DNA from: an uncultured Oscillospiraceae bacterium | GTDB taxonomy: Bacteria > Bacillota > Clostridia > Oscillospirales > Oscillospiraceae | DNA length: 14,993 nt | Assembly (NCBI GenBank): GCA_934645175.1 | Contig: CAKUDE010000042.1 | Coordinates: 1 to 14,993, forward strand | Direction: 5' to 3' | In this document: positions 6,108-12,330 of the stretch, piece by piece | How positions within the stretch are numbered: the stretch's first letter is position 1 | Layout: each line of letters starts with the position of its first letter | Position numbers and translations under genes: made by a program | The notes under the pieces: generated by a model | What the model was told of the DNA's origin: nothing | Databases searched by the model: none | What the model saw: the letters and a program-made list of their open reading frames with translations, nothing else

Positions 6108-6718
6108 CGCTGCGCGTACTTGATCTGCAGCAGCTCGAGCCGCTGCAAACGGATCGATGGCTTTTGAGCTTTGACGATGCGCTGCGTACACATATCGGCG
6201 CCATACGCCGCAGTGCCGATCGCCTGCGAAGTATTGCCGCCTATGCGCTGGCGCAGCAAATGCTTGCCGAGGCCGGAGCAAAGCAGCCGATTCCGTTTTC
6301 GTTTGAACCGAACGGCAAACCCTATGTCGTCGGCGGTCCTTTCTTCAGTCTTTCGCACTCCGGCGATTTTGTCGTCTGCGCCGTGGCGGAGCGCCCGGTC
6401 GGAGTGGACATTGAGACGTTTCGCCCGATGCGTGCGCAGCTCGCCCGCCGCGTCTGCTGCGAGGAGGAGTCGGAGTATGTCTTTCCCGACGGAGACTTTG
6501 ATGCGCGGCGCTTTCTGAGACTCTGGACGGCGAAAGAGGCTGTGCTGAAATGCACGGGAGAGGGAATTCGGGGCGATCTGCGCAGTGTGCAGGTCATGTC
6601 ACAGGGAGCGCTGCGCTGCTGCGGCTTTTCGCTCGAGAGCCGCTCACAGCGGGAATATGTGCTCTGCACGGCCGTTGCGGAAAAAGATTTGAAACCCTTT
6701 TTTGTTTCGACCGTCTGA
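6104..6718 (+). CDS. Sfp-type 4'-phosphopantetheinyl transferase
   Basis: This enzyme family moves the 4'-phosphopantetheine arm from coenzyme A onto a serine of carrier proteins. Sfp/AcpT types serve fatty acid, polyketide, peptide synthetase or lysine biosynthesis carriers. The 204 residues include GKPYV (71-75), FSLSHSG (81-87), the magnesium-binding GVDIE (100-104, D102 and E104) and WTAKEAVLK (141-149, with E145 and K149). All key residues are present. The ATG at 6104 overlaps the upstream stop. No carrier protein or synthetase gene lies in the window, so the target is unknown. At 204 residues it is closer to the Sfp class than to AcpS (about 120). Confidence 0.9.
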   Translation: MTLRVLDLQQLEPLQTDRWLLSFDDALRTHIGAIRRSADRLRSIAAYALAQQMLAEAGAKQPIPFSFEPNGKPYVVGGPFFSLSHSGDFVVCAVAERPVGVDIETFRPMRAQLARRVCCEEESEYVFPDGDFDARRFLRLWTAKEAVLKCTGEGIRGDLRSVQVMSQGALRCCGFSLESRSQREYVLCTAVAEKDLKPFFVSTV

Positions 6719-6724
6719 TATAAG
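6716..6724 (+). promoter_or_regulatory. Possible extended -10 promoter for the deacetylase gene
   Basis: TGATATAAG at the end of the phosphopantetheinyl transferase gene is an extended -10 (TGn plus TATAAG). No -35 at the right distance is convincing; a TTGAAA at 6689-6694 is 24 bases away, too far. The downstream gene may instead be read from the promoter at 5874. Confidence 0.35.
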
Positions 6725-6767
6725 TAAGTTAGAAGGAAATGCTTGTCACAGAAAAAGAGGTGTTTTT

Positions 6768-8324
6768 ATGAACGACGAGAAGAACCGCAGTCAAATGCCT
6801 GAATGGGAGCAGGAATGGGACGTTGAGCAGATTCTCCGCGAGAGCCGTGAAACGTCCGCAGAAGACCCGCAGCCGCCACGGCGTGAAGTTCCGAGAAAAT
6901 CGCAGCCGGTGCGACCTGTGCAAAACAGAAAAAAGAAGAAAAAGGGCGGTGCAGGCCGCTATCTGCCGTTTGTTGCCACCCTGGTCATGCTGGTTGTCTG
7001 TGTTGTCGGCTTGGCCGTGCTTGCGATTCACGCATTCTCGCCCGGTACATCTGCGACGACTCGCCCGACCGGCGGCGACGACGAGCCCGTACCTACGCCT
7101 CCGCCCACGGAGGACGTCAATCTCAAGGCGCAGGAGCTGATCGCAGAGGCCGACCTCCTTGCCGTCGGCTACGACTATGACGCCGCCGTCGCCAAGCTTG
7201 CCGAGTACGGCTCCGACTGGCAGACCAATGATCTGCTTGTCGCTGCCAAGGAACGGCTGGAAAAGGAGCGCAATAAGCTTGTCCGCTGGGCGGATACCAC
7301 GCAGATTACGCATATTTTCTTCCACAGCCTGATCGTGGACACCGACCGCAGCTTCGACGGCGACTACAGCTCCACGGGCTACAACCAGTATATGGCGACC
7401 GTTTCGGAGTTTGAAAAGATCCTGCAATCTCTCTACGACCGCGGCTTCGTGCTTGTCCGGATCCACGATATTGCCAAGCTGACGACCAATGCCGACGGTG
7501 AGGAGGTCTACGCACAGGGCGATATTTATCTGCCGCCCGGAAAGACGCCGATCATCATCTCACAGGATGATGTTAACTACTATGAATACATGATCGACGG
7601 CGACGGAGACGGGCAGGCTGACGCGCGCGGCGACGGCTTTGCCAATAAAATCGTGATCGGGCAGGACGGCAGGCTCACCTGCGAGTATGTTACGGCGGGC
7701 GGGCAGACGGTCTACGGTGATTACGATCTGGTGCCGATCCTTGAGCGCTTTATTCAGCAGCATCCGGATTTTTCCTATCGTGGCGCCCGCGCCATCATTG
7801 CCGTAACGGGTTATGAAGGTGTCTTTGGCTACCGCACGCATCCGAAGTACAAGGAGACGCTCGGACAGGAGCGCTACGAGCAGGAGGTTGCGCAGGCCAA
7901 ACGCGTTGCGCAGCAGCTTCGCGACGAGGGCTGGGAAATTGCCAGCCACAGCTTTGGGCATCCGGCTTACGGAAGCATTTCCGAAGACGCCGTGAAGACA
8001 GACATTCAGAAGTGGGAGGATCAGGTGCAGCCCATCGTCGGTGACAGCGATATTTTCATTTATCCTTACGGCAGCGATATTGCCGGCGTAGGCAGATATC
8101 AGGGCGAGAAGTTTGACGCGCTCTATGCAGCGGGCTATCGCTTCTTCTGCAATGTCGATTCGACGAAATACTGGGTACAGATCCGTGACAAATACGTCCG
8201 CCAGGGCCGCCGGAATATCGACGGCTACCGGATGTGGTGGGATCCGGATATGTTGGATGACCTTTTCGTCGTGGAGGAGGTCTTTGATAAGGCCCGCCCG
8301 ACGCCGGTGCCTTCGGTGGTGTAG
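6768..8324 (+). CDS. Membrane-anchored polysaccharide deacetylase (NodB-like)
   Basis: Probably a type II membrane protein that deacetylates a cell-wall or extracellular glycan. Of 518 residues, 1-60 are charged and cytoplasmic, with a KKKKKG stop signal. Residues 65-88 span the membrane, about 95-117 are a Pro/Thr-rich linker, and about 118-175 are helical. The NodB-like part spans about 260-500, with IIISQDDVNYYEYM (motif 1, Asp 267-268), HSFGH (394-398, motif 2) and IYPYG (431-435, motif 3). Motif 1 has QDD rather than TFDD. An acidic DGDGDG stretch at 278-283, right after motif 1, resembles a calcium loop. The ATG follows AGAGGTG. It lies 49 bases past the phosphopantetheinyl transferase gene and ends at a bidirectional terminator. 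The substrate is unknown; teichoic acid or peptidoglycan is possible. Confidence 0.8.
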   Translation: MNDEKNRSQMPEWEQEWDVEQILRESRETSAEDPQPPRREVPRKSQPVRPVQNRKKKKKGGAGRYLPFVATLVMLVVCVVGLAVLAIHAFSPGTSATTRPTGGDDEPVPTPPPTEDVNLKAQELIAEADLLAVGYDYDAAVAKLAEYGSDWQTNDLLVAAKERLEKERNKLVRWADTTQITHIFFHSLIVDTDRSFDGDYSSTGYNQYMATVSEFEKILQSLYDRGFVLVRIHDIAKLTTNADGEEVYAQGDIYLPPGKTPIIISQDDVNYYEYMIDGDGDGQADARGDGFANKIVIGQDGRLTCEYVTAGGQTVYGDYDLVPILERFIQQHPDFSYRGARAIIAVTGYEGVFGYRTHPKYKETLGQERYEQEVAQAKRVAQQLRDEGWEIASHSFGHPAYGSISEDAVKTDIQKWEDQVQPIVGDSDIFIYPYGSDIAGVGRYQGEKFDALYAAGYRFFCNVDSTKYWVQIRDKYVRQGRRNIDGYRMWWDPDMLDDLFVVEEVFDKARPTPVPSVV

Positions 8325-8372
8325 GCGGTATCCCGACCGCTGGCCGGGCGTGCTGCCGCAATGCCATAGGAC

Positions 8373-8409
8373 AAAAAAGCGTGCCTGCCGCAGGCAGACA
8401 CGCTTTTTT
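8373..8409. terminator. Bidirectional terminator between convergent genes
   Basis: AAAAAAGCGTG (8373-8383) pairs with CACGCTTTTTT (8399-8409), then after one mismatch CTGCC pairs with GGCAG around a 3-base loop. T-runs on both strands let it end the deacetylase transcript (plus) and the XRE gene transcript (minus). Confidence 0.92.
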
Positions 8410-8417
8410 ATGCACTT

Positions 8418-8711
8418 TTAGAGAACAAGACGGGTACCGACGACCTTGGAGGTTGCGGCAAGGCGCTCAATGTCGTGCCCCTTGGGCTCGAGTGCACCGT
8501 AAGCATTGAGCACAAGCAGGATCGCAAGGTAGGTGTCCCAGCCGAGCGGCGCGGCGCCGCGCTCAATCTCGGAGATCTTCTGGCGGCTCTTACCGATGGC
8601 AGCGGCAAGGTCGCCCTGAGACATACGAGCCTTTTTGCGATAAAGCGAAAGCTCTTTTGCCATGGAGTTGACGAGTTCCTTCTGTTGTTCGGTCTGTACG
8701 AATTGCGGCAT
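8418..8711 (-). CDS. XRE family helix-turn-helix transcriptional regulator
   Basis: A 97-residue DNA-binding protein with a single Cro/C1-type domain. The segment from about residue 19 to 68 has LSLYRKKARMSQGDLAAAIG, the recognition helix KSRQKISEIERG (41-52) and a closing hydrophobic helix. The last 27 residues carry no recognisable effector domain. The start ATG at 8711 gives MPQFVQTEQQ, with a weak GGGAT ribosome binding site; upstream in-frame starts lie before the transcription start near 8799. A strong promoter with an 88-base leader drives it, and a TGCA palindrome lies just upstream of the -35. The regulon is unknown; the nearest candidates are itself and the lipoprotein gene upstream. 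Confidence 0.85.
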   Translation of the reverse strand: MPQFVQTEQQKELVNSMAKELSLYRKKARMSQGDLAAAIGKSRQKISEIERGAAPLGWDTYLAILLVLNAYGALEPKGHDIERLAATSKVVGTRLVL

Positions 8712-8805
8712 TGTGATCCCAGCTTTCTGAAAAAATATACAGGTGCATGAATTCCGACTGAAAGGTGTAGCATACTTTCCTTCACGGAGACATTTCCTAT
8801 TGCTA

Positions 8806-8834
8806 AGTATAGCGTCTTTTTTTGAGTTTGTAAA
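8806..8834 (-). promoter_or_regulatory. Sigma-A promoter of the XRE regulator gene
   Basis: On the minus strand TTTACA (8829-8834), a 17-base spacer and TATACT (8806-8811). Transcription should start near 8799. A-rich tracts directly upstream could act as an UP element. Confidence 0.85.
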
Positions 8835-8838
8835 TACC

Positions 8839-8881
8839 TTTTTTGCATTTTTTCTCAAAAATATGCAAAAAATTTTTGCAT
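8839..8881. promoter_or_regulatory. Candidate operator: TGCA palindrome plus third half-site
   Basis: Bases 8863-8881 form a perfect 19-base palindrome, ATGCAAAAA-A-TTTTTGCAT. A further half-site, TTTTTTGCAT, lies at 8839-8848, immediately upstream of the -35 of the XRE gene. The TGCA cores at 8844 and 8864 are 20 bases apart, about two helical turns, on the same face. The layout suits autoregulation or activation by the XRE protein; this is inference. Confidence 0.55.
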
Positions 8882-8927
8882 TTTTGGACTCAGCAGAATG
8901 AATCAGAAACGGGCGTCACTTAAAAAG

Positions 8928-9299
8928 TCACATTCCGCGCTTAAAAACGGCTTCATAGCGGTCGCCGTCGGCGATTTTCTGCTGTTCGAGTCCAACCGTC
9001 AGGTCAACGCCGGCCTTTGAAAAGCACCACCATGCCTCGCCGTCGCTCCAATCTGCCTTTTCGCCGTCCACCACATCGTAAACGCCGTCCTTCTTGGCGC
9101 GTTTTTCCACGAGCTTCTGCTCAATGAGTGCGTCGGCAAGGTTATCGGCGGTCGTAGTGAACTGAAATTCCTTTGCGCTTCCGTCGGCGTGTGTGACGCG
9201 CAGATAGAGCTTCTTCGGCGTTGCATCGTTCTGCGCACAGGCGGTGAAAAGTGCCAGCACCATCAGGGCGGCCAGCAAGAGTGCAAATACTCGTTTCAT
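8928..9299 (-). CDS. DUF4430-like lipoprotein
   Basis: A secreted lipoprotein of 123 residues. Residues 1-20 are a signal peptide (MKRVFALLLAALMVLALFTA) with a lipobox LFTAC, so C21 is the lipidated residue. The mature part has the pattern of DUF4430, a domain related to the C-terminal domain of transcobalamin and intrinsic factor: LYLRVTHADGSAKEFQF, a helix TLADALIEQ-type segment, then the WW-CF stretch and the C-terminal GDRYEAVF strand. The ATG follows GGAGGAAACACC. It lies 27 bases after the membrane protein gene, as the third gene of the pncB operon. DUF4430 proteins often accompany ECF-type vitamin transporters. The ligand here is unknown, and I see no strong terminator after it. Confidence 0.75.
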   Translation of the reverse strand: MKRVFALLLAALMVLALFTACAQNDATPKKLYLRVTHADGSAKEFQFTTTADNLADALIEQKLVEKRAKKDGVYDVVDGEKADWSDGEAWWCFSKAGVDLTVGLEQQKIADGDRYEAVFKRGM

Positions 9300-9326
9300 G
9301 GTGTTTCCTCCGTTGTTTTGGTAGTT

Positions 9327-9857
9327 TTACAGCTTCAGCTTCGGGCGGATGCGGACATGGTAGAAGATCTCCAGCCGCGCCAGAAGCAGGTCATAGATCG
9401 CAAAGCAGACGTTTGCCAGCACGGCCAGCGCAAGGAACATCCACCGTTCCGCTGCGGCAAAATCGTCGGCAACCGTTCCGATGCGGAACACGAAGATCAT
9501 CAGACCGTAGGCCGCAGCGACGGCGGTGTTGAGATAGATCAGCTTGACGAACCACCGAAGCGCCGCGGCGCGGATGCGGCCGAAATAGCGGCGCAGGATG
9601 GGATAGTAGCCGAAGAAAACAAACAGGATGGCCGCTTCCTTCTCCGGCGTGAGCAGGATTCCGAGAATTGCGACGGACGCATACCACAAAAACCCCCATT
9701 TTGCGCCGCATTCGATATAGACCGGCAGGAGCGTCAGCGAAGCCAGCACCGGCAGCGCCAGCGCCGCCAGCGGGATCACGCCGCCGAGAAACAACAGTGC
9801 AACTGCCAGTGCCGCCAGCACGCCGCTCAGGGCGAGCGCCTTTGTGCGCCGTTTCAC
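9327..9857 (-). CDS. Multi-pass membrane protein, possibly a transporter S-component
   Basis: A 176-residue protein with about five or six hydrophobic helices (roughly 8-28, 30-48, 54-70, 74-88, 104-126 and 138-158) and a basic C-terminus. Size and layout fit the substrate-binding S-components of ECF vitamin transporters, but I see no family-defining motif, so the function stays open. Charged residues within or between helices include E49, E72, K73 and R90. It begins at a GTG whose G-TGA overlaps the stop of pncB, with GGAGG 9 bases upstream, so it is translationally coupled to nicotinate phosphoribosyltransferase. The lipoprotein follows. The neighbourhood suggests a role in nicotinate or related precursor uptake; this is inference. 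Confidence 0.7.
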   Translation of the reverse strand: MKRRTKALALSGVLAALAVALLFLGGVIPLAALALPVLASLTLLPVYIECGAKWGFLWYASVAILGILLTPEKEAAILFVFFGYYPILRRYFGRIRAAALRWFVKLIYLNTAVAAAYGLMIFVFRIGTVADDFAAAERWMFLALAVLANVCFAIYDLLLARLEIFYHVRIRPKLKL

Positions 9858-11317
9858 TTGTCCTGCCCTCCGGCGTTTCGGCAGAGCAGAGCGTATTTGA
9901 TATCCCAGAGCTTCTGTGACAGATCAACGTAGTAGCCGTGGGGGTTGTCGAAGCGTTTGACCTCGTCCCACAGCGCGTCCACCTGTTCGGCGCAGTAGCG
10001 GCGGATTTCCTCAAGCGTGGGCAGCGTATAGACCTGTTTTCCGCCAAGGAAAATCGGCACCTGAAGCTCGCGTGCGGTAAAATTATAGACCGTCTTGCGC
10101 TTCCAGGTTGCCTCGGGGTCAAAAATCGTCAGATCCTTGGAGTCGTCCACCGTTTCGTCGTAAACGCACAGGTAGTCTGCAATGGCCTTCCCGGTATCGT
10201 TACCGTAGAAGCGGTAGAGCTTCTTGAAATGCGGGTTGGTGATCTTTCCGGTATTTTCGGAGATTTTGATTTTCGGCTCGACGGTGCCGTCCGGATGCTC
10301 CACGGCCACGAGCTTATATACGCCTCCGAATACCGGCTCGGAGCGGGCGGTGATGAGCCGCTCTCCGACACCGAACAGGTCGATCTGCGCACCCTGTGCC
10401 AGAATGTCCTGAATGATGTATTCGTCGAGCGAGTTGGATACGGAGATCTTGCAGTCCGTCCAGCCGGCCTCGTCGAGCATTTTGCGCGCGCGCTTGGTCA
10501 GATAGGTCATGTCGCCGGAGTCCAGGCGGATGCCGCACTTTGTGATGCCAAGAGGCTTGAGAACCTCGTTAAAGGCGCGAATAGCGTTCGGTACACCGCT
10601 CTTGAGCGTGTTGTAGGTGTCAACAAGCAGCGTGGCGTTTGAGGGGTAGAGCCTGCAGTAGGTTTTGAAGGCTTCCAGCTCGCTGTCAAACATCTGTACC
10701 CAGGAATGCGCCATTGTGCCGCCGGCGGGGACGCCGTAGAGCTGGTCGGAGATGGTGCAGGCCGTGCCGGCGCAGCCGCCGATATAGGCAGCGCGCGCAC
10801 CCAGAATGGCGCCTTGCGCACCTTGCGCTCTGCGCGAGCCGAACTCCAGAACGGTCCGACCCTGCGCCGCGCGAACAACGCGGTTGGCCTTCGTGGCAAT
10901 CAGACTCTGGTGGTTAAGCACGAGTAAAATATACGTTTCAACGAGCTGCGCTTCGATCGCAGGTGCGCGAACGGTCAGGATCGGTTCCTTCGGGAAGATG
11001 GGCGTGCCTTCGGGGACGGCATAAATGTCACCTGTGAAGCGGAAATTGCGAAGATAGGTGAGAAAGTCCTCGCCGAAGCAGCCGCGGCCGCGCAGATACT
11101 CGATGTCGGCCTCGGAAAAGTGCAGATCGCGGATATACTCGACCACCTGCTCCAGGCCTGCGGCAATGGCAAAGCCGCCGCCGTCGGGAATGTTGCGGTA
11201 GAACACATCAAAGTAGCAGATCTGCTTGTCCTTACCGCAATGGAAATAACCGTTGCCCATGGTCAGCTCGTAAAAGTCGCAGAGCATGGTCATGTTGAGT
11301 TTATCGTAAGTGTTCAT
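9854..11317 (-). CDS. pncB: Nicotinate phosphoribosyltransferase
   Basis: This enzyme joins nicotinate with PRPP to make nicotinate mononucleotide in the Preiss-Handler NAD salvage pathway, with ATP hydrolysis helping. The 487 residues include an N-terminal TMLCDFYELTMGNGYF, the EFGSRRAQG motif (158-166), the GTMAHSW motif holding the phosphorylated histidine H204, and the PRPP-site region around GIRLDSGD. The length fits the bacterial family (about 480-490). The start ATG at 11317 follows GAGGTGCGTA; an upstream in-frame ATG lies in the promoter. It opens an operon with the membrane protein and lipoprotein genes and diverges from the thioesterase operon, sharing a 127-base intergenic region. 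Confidence 0.96.
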   Translation of the reverse strand: MNTYDKLNMTMLCDFYELTMGNGYFHCGKDKQICYFDVFYRNIPDGGGFAIAAGLEQVVEYIRDLHFSEADIEYLRGRGCFGEDFLTYLRNFRFTGDIYAVPEGTPIFPKEPILTVRAPAIEAQLVETYILLVLNHQSLIATKANRVVRAAQGRTVLEFGSRRAQGAQGAILGARAAYIGGCAGTACTISDQLYGVPAGGTMAHSWVQMFDSELEAFKTYCRLYPSNATLLVDTYNTLKSGVPNAIRAFNEVLKPLGITKCGIRLDSGDMTYLTKRARKMLDEAGWTDCKISVSNSLDEYIIQDILAQGAQIDLFGVGERLITARSEPVFGGVYKLVAVEHPDGTVEPKIKISENTGKITNPHFKKLYRFYGNDTGKAIADYLCVYDETVDDSKDLTIFDPEATWKRKTVYNFTARELQVPIFLGGKQVYTLPTLEEIRRYCAEQVDALWDEVKRFDNPHGYYVDLSQKLWDIKYALLCRNAGGQDK

Positions 11318-11345
11318 TACGCACCTCGCAAAGAATGATACCACC

Positions 11346-11374
11346 ATTATACTATTTTCATTCATCAAGTGCAA
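11346..11374 (-). promoter_or_regulatory. Sigma-A promoter of the pncB operon
   Basis: On the minus strand TTGCAC (11369-11374), a 17-base spacer and exact TATAAT (11346-11351). Transcription should start near 11339, giving a leader of about 22 bases. Its -35 lies 11 bases from the -35 of the divergent plus-strand promoter, so the two polymerases could interfere. Confidence 0.87.
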
Positions 11375-11385
11375 CCTTATTTTTC

Positions 11386-11414
11386 TTGACCATGGGAGAG
11401 AAATTTGCTATGAT
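11386..11414 (+). promoter_or_regulatory. Sigma-A promoter of the thioesterase-rimM-trmD operon
   Basis: TTGACC (11386-11391), a 17-base spacer and TATGAT (11409-11414). Transcription should start near 11421, about 24 bases before the thioesterase ATG. Confidence 0.85.
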
Positions 11415-11444
11415 AGATACATCGAACCGAAAGGAGCGTTTTTC

Positions 11445-11828
11445 ATGATCGAGATCGGAATTCAGGGACATGCCGAGTCCCTTGTCGAAAAAGAGGATAC
11501 CGCGCAGGCTGTCGGGTCGGGCGACCTTCTGGTCTATGCGACTCCGTGCATGGTTGCACTGATGGAGGGCGCCGCCTGCGAATCCGTCGCGCCGTATCTG
11601 GCCGAGGGCGAAAGCTCTGTCGGCGTATCGCTTCAGCTTACCCATTCCGCAGCCACGCCCGTCGGGATGCAGGTGCGCGCCGAGTCCACGCTTGTCGCCG
11701 CAGAGGGCCGTAAGCTCCGCTTCGAGATCGTCGCCTACGACGAGGCCGGTGAAATCGGCCGCGCAACGCATGAGCGGGTCATTATCAAGTCCGAACGTTT
11801 CCTGGAGAAGGCCTATGACAAGCTCTGA
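11445..11828 (+). CDS. FlK-like hotdog-fold acyl-CoA thioesterase
   Basis: A hotdog thioesterase related to FlK, the fluoroacetyl-CoA thioesterase. The 127 residues show YATPCMVALMEGAACE and QLTHSAATPVG. The catalytic residues of FlK (Thr42, Glu50, His76) correspond to T33, E41 and H67 here, all with the same offset of 9. That supports a working catalytic triad. Many clostridia carry such proteins, and their natural substrates are not known; fluoroacetyl-CoA is unlikely. The ATG follows AAAGGAGCG. Its 3' end overlaps rimM by 14 bases, so it is the first gene of a coupled operon with rimM, trmD, the sirtuin, trmO and a phosphatase. Confidence 0.85.
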   Translation: MIEIGIQGHAESLVEKEDTAQAVGSGDLLVYATPCMVALMEGAACESVAPYLAEGESSVGVSLQLTHSAATPVGMQVRAESTLVAAEGRKLRFEIVAYDEAGEIGRATHERVIIKSERFLEKAYDKL

Positions 11829-12330
11829 GCTGCCGCGCGCGCTGTTGGAAGCGGGCGAGATCGTGGCAAGCCATGGAATCCACGGTGAAGTAAAGATTCT
11901 GCCGTGGGCGGACGGACCGGAGTTCCTTCTGGATTTTGACGAGCTTTTCATTGACGGGCGGGCTTACGCCGTTGAGACCGCGCGGGTGCATAAAACCTGT
12001 GTACTGGCCAAGCTCAGGGGGATTGACACCCCGGAGGCCGTCCTGCCGCTGCGCGGGCGGAAGGTGTGTATTGACCGCAGCCGGGCGCAGCTTCCCGAGG
12101 GGCGTGTGTTTATCGCCGATCTGCTCGGCTGCCGCGTACTCGACGAAACGCGCGGCGAGCTGGGTACTATCGCCGATGTTCTGTGCCTGCCTGCGAGCGA
12201 GGTCTATGTCGTTAAGGGCGAAAAAAGCTACCTGATCCCCTCCGTGAAGCAGTTTGTAAAGGAAATCGATATTGCTGCACGCACCGTGCGCGTCTGTGTG
12301 ATCGAAGGGATGGAAACCGATGCGTATTGA
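11815..12330 (+). CDS. rimM: Ribosome maturation factor RimM
   Basis: RimM helps assemble the head of the 30S subunit around S19. The 171 residues have the N-terminal barrel (LEAGEIVASHGIHGEVKI, residues 11-28, the usual opening) and the C-terminal PRC barrel with LGCRVLDETRGELGTIADVL and the SYLIPSVKQFVKEID closing part. The start ATG at 11815 lies inside the thioesterase gene after GGAGAAGG. The 3' end overlaps trmD by 11 bases. It is normally downstream of rpsP and khpA; here it has been separated from them. Confidence 0.93.
   Translation: MTSSELPRALLEAGEIVASHGIHGEVKILPWADGPEFLLDFDELFIDGRAYAVETARVHKTCVLAKLRGIDTPEAVLPLRGRKVCIDRSRAQLPEGRVFIADLLGCRVLDETRGELGTIADVLCLPASEVYVVKGEKSYLIPSVKQFVKEIDIAARTVRVCVIEGMETDAY

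Noticed and set aside
6689..6724. TTGAAA with TATAAG as a complete sigma-A promoter for the deacetylase
   Set aside because: The spacer is 24 bases, too long. Only the extended -10 is kept, at low confidence.
8408..8848. Second minus-strand 146-codon frame overlapping the XRE regulator, including an ATG after AAGGAAAG at about 8777
   Set aside because: The overlapping frame encodes the clear HTH protein. This one gives a Ser/Arg/Pro-rich sequence with no recognisable domain.
8925..8935. Possible terminator after the DUF4430-like gene (ACTTTTTAAGT)
   Set aside because: The stem is only 4 bases and there is no T-run after it; readthrough toward the XRE gene is as likely.
9391..10122. Minus-strand 243-codon frame across the pncB and membrane protein boundary
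   Set aside because: It is an out-of-frame shadow of two genes that are well supported by homology and by their GTGA overlap.
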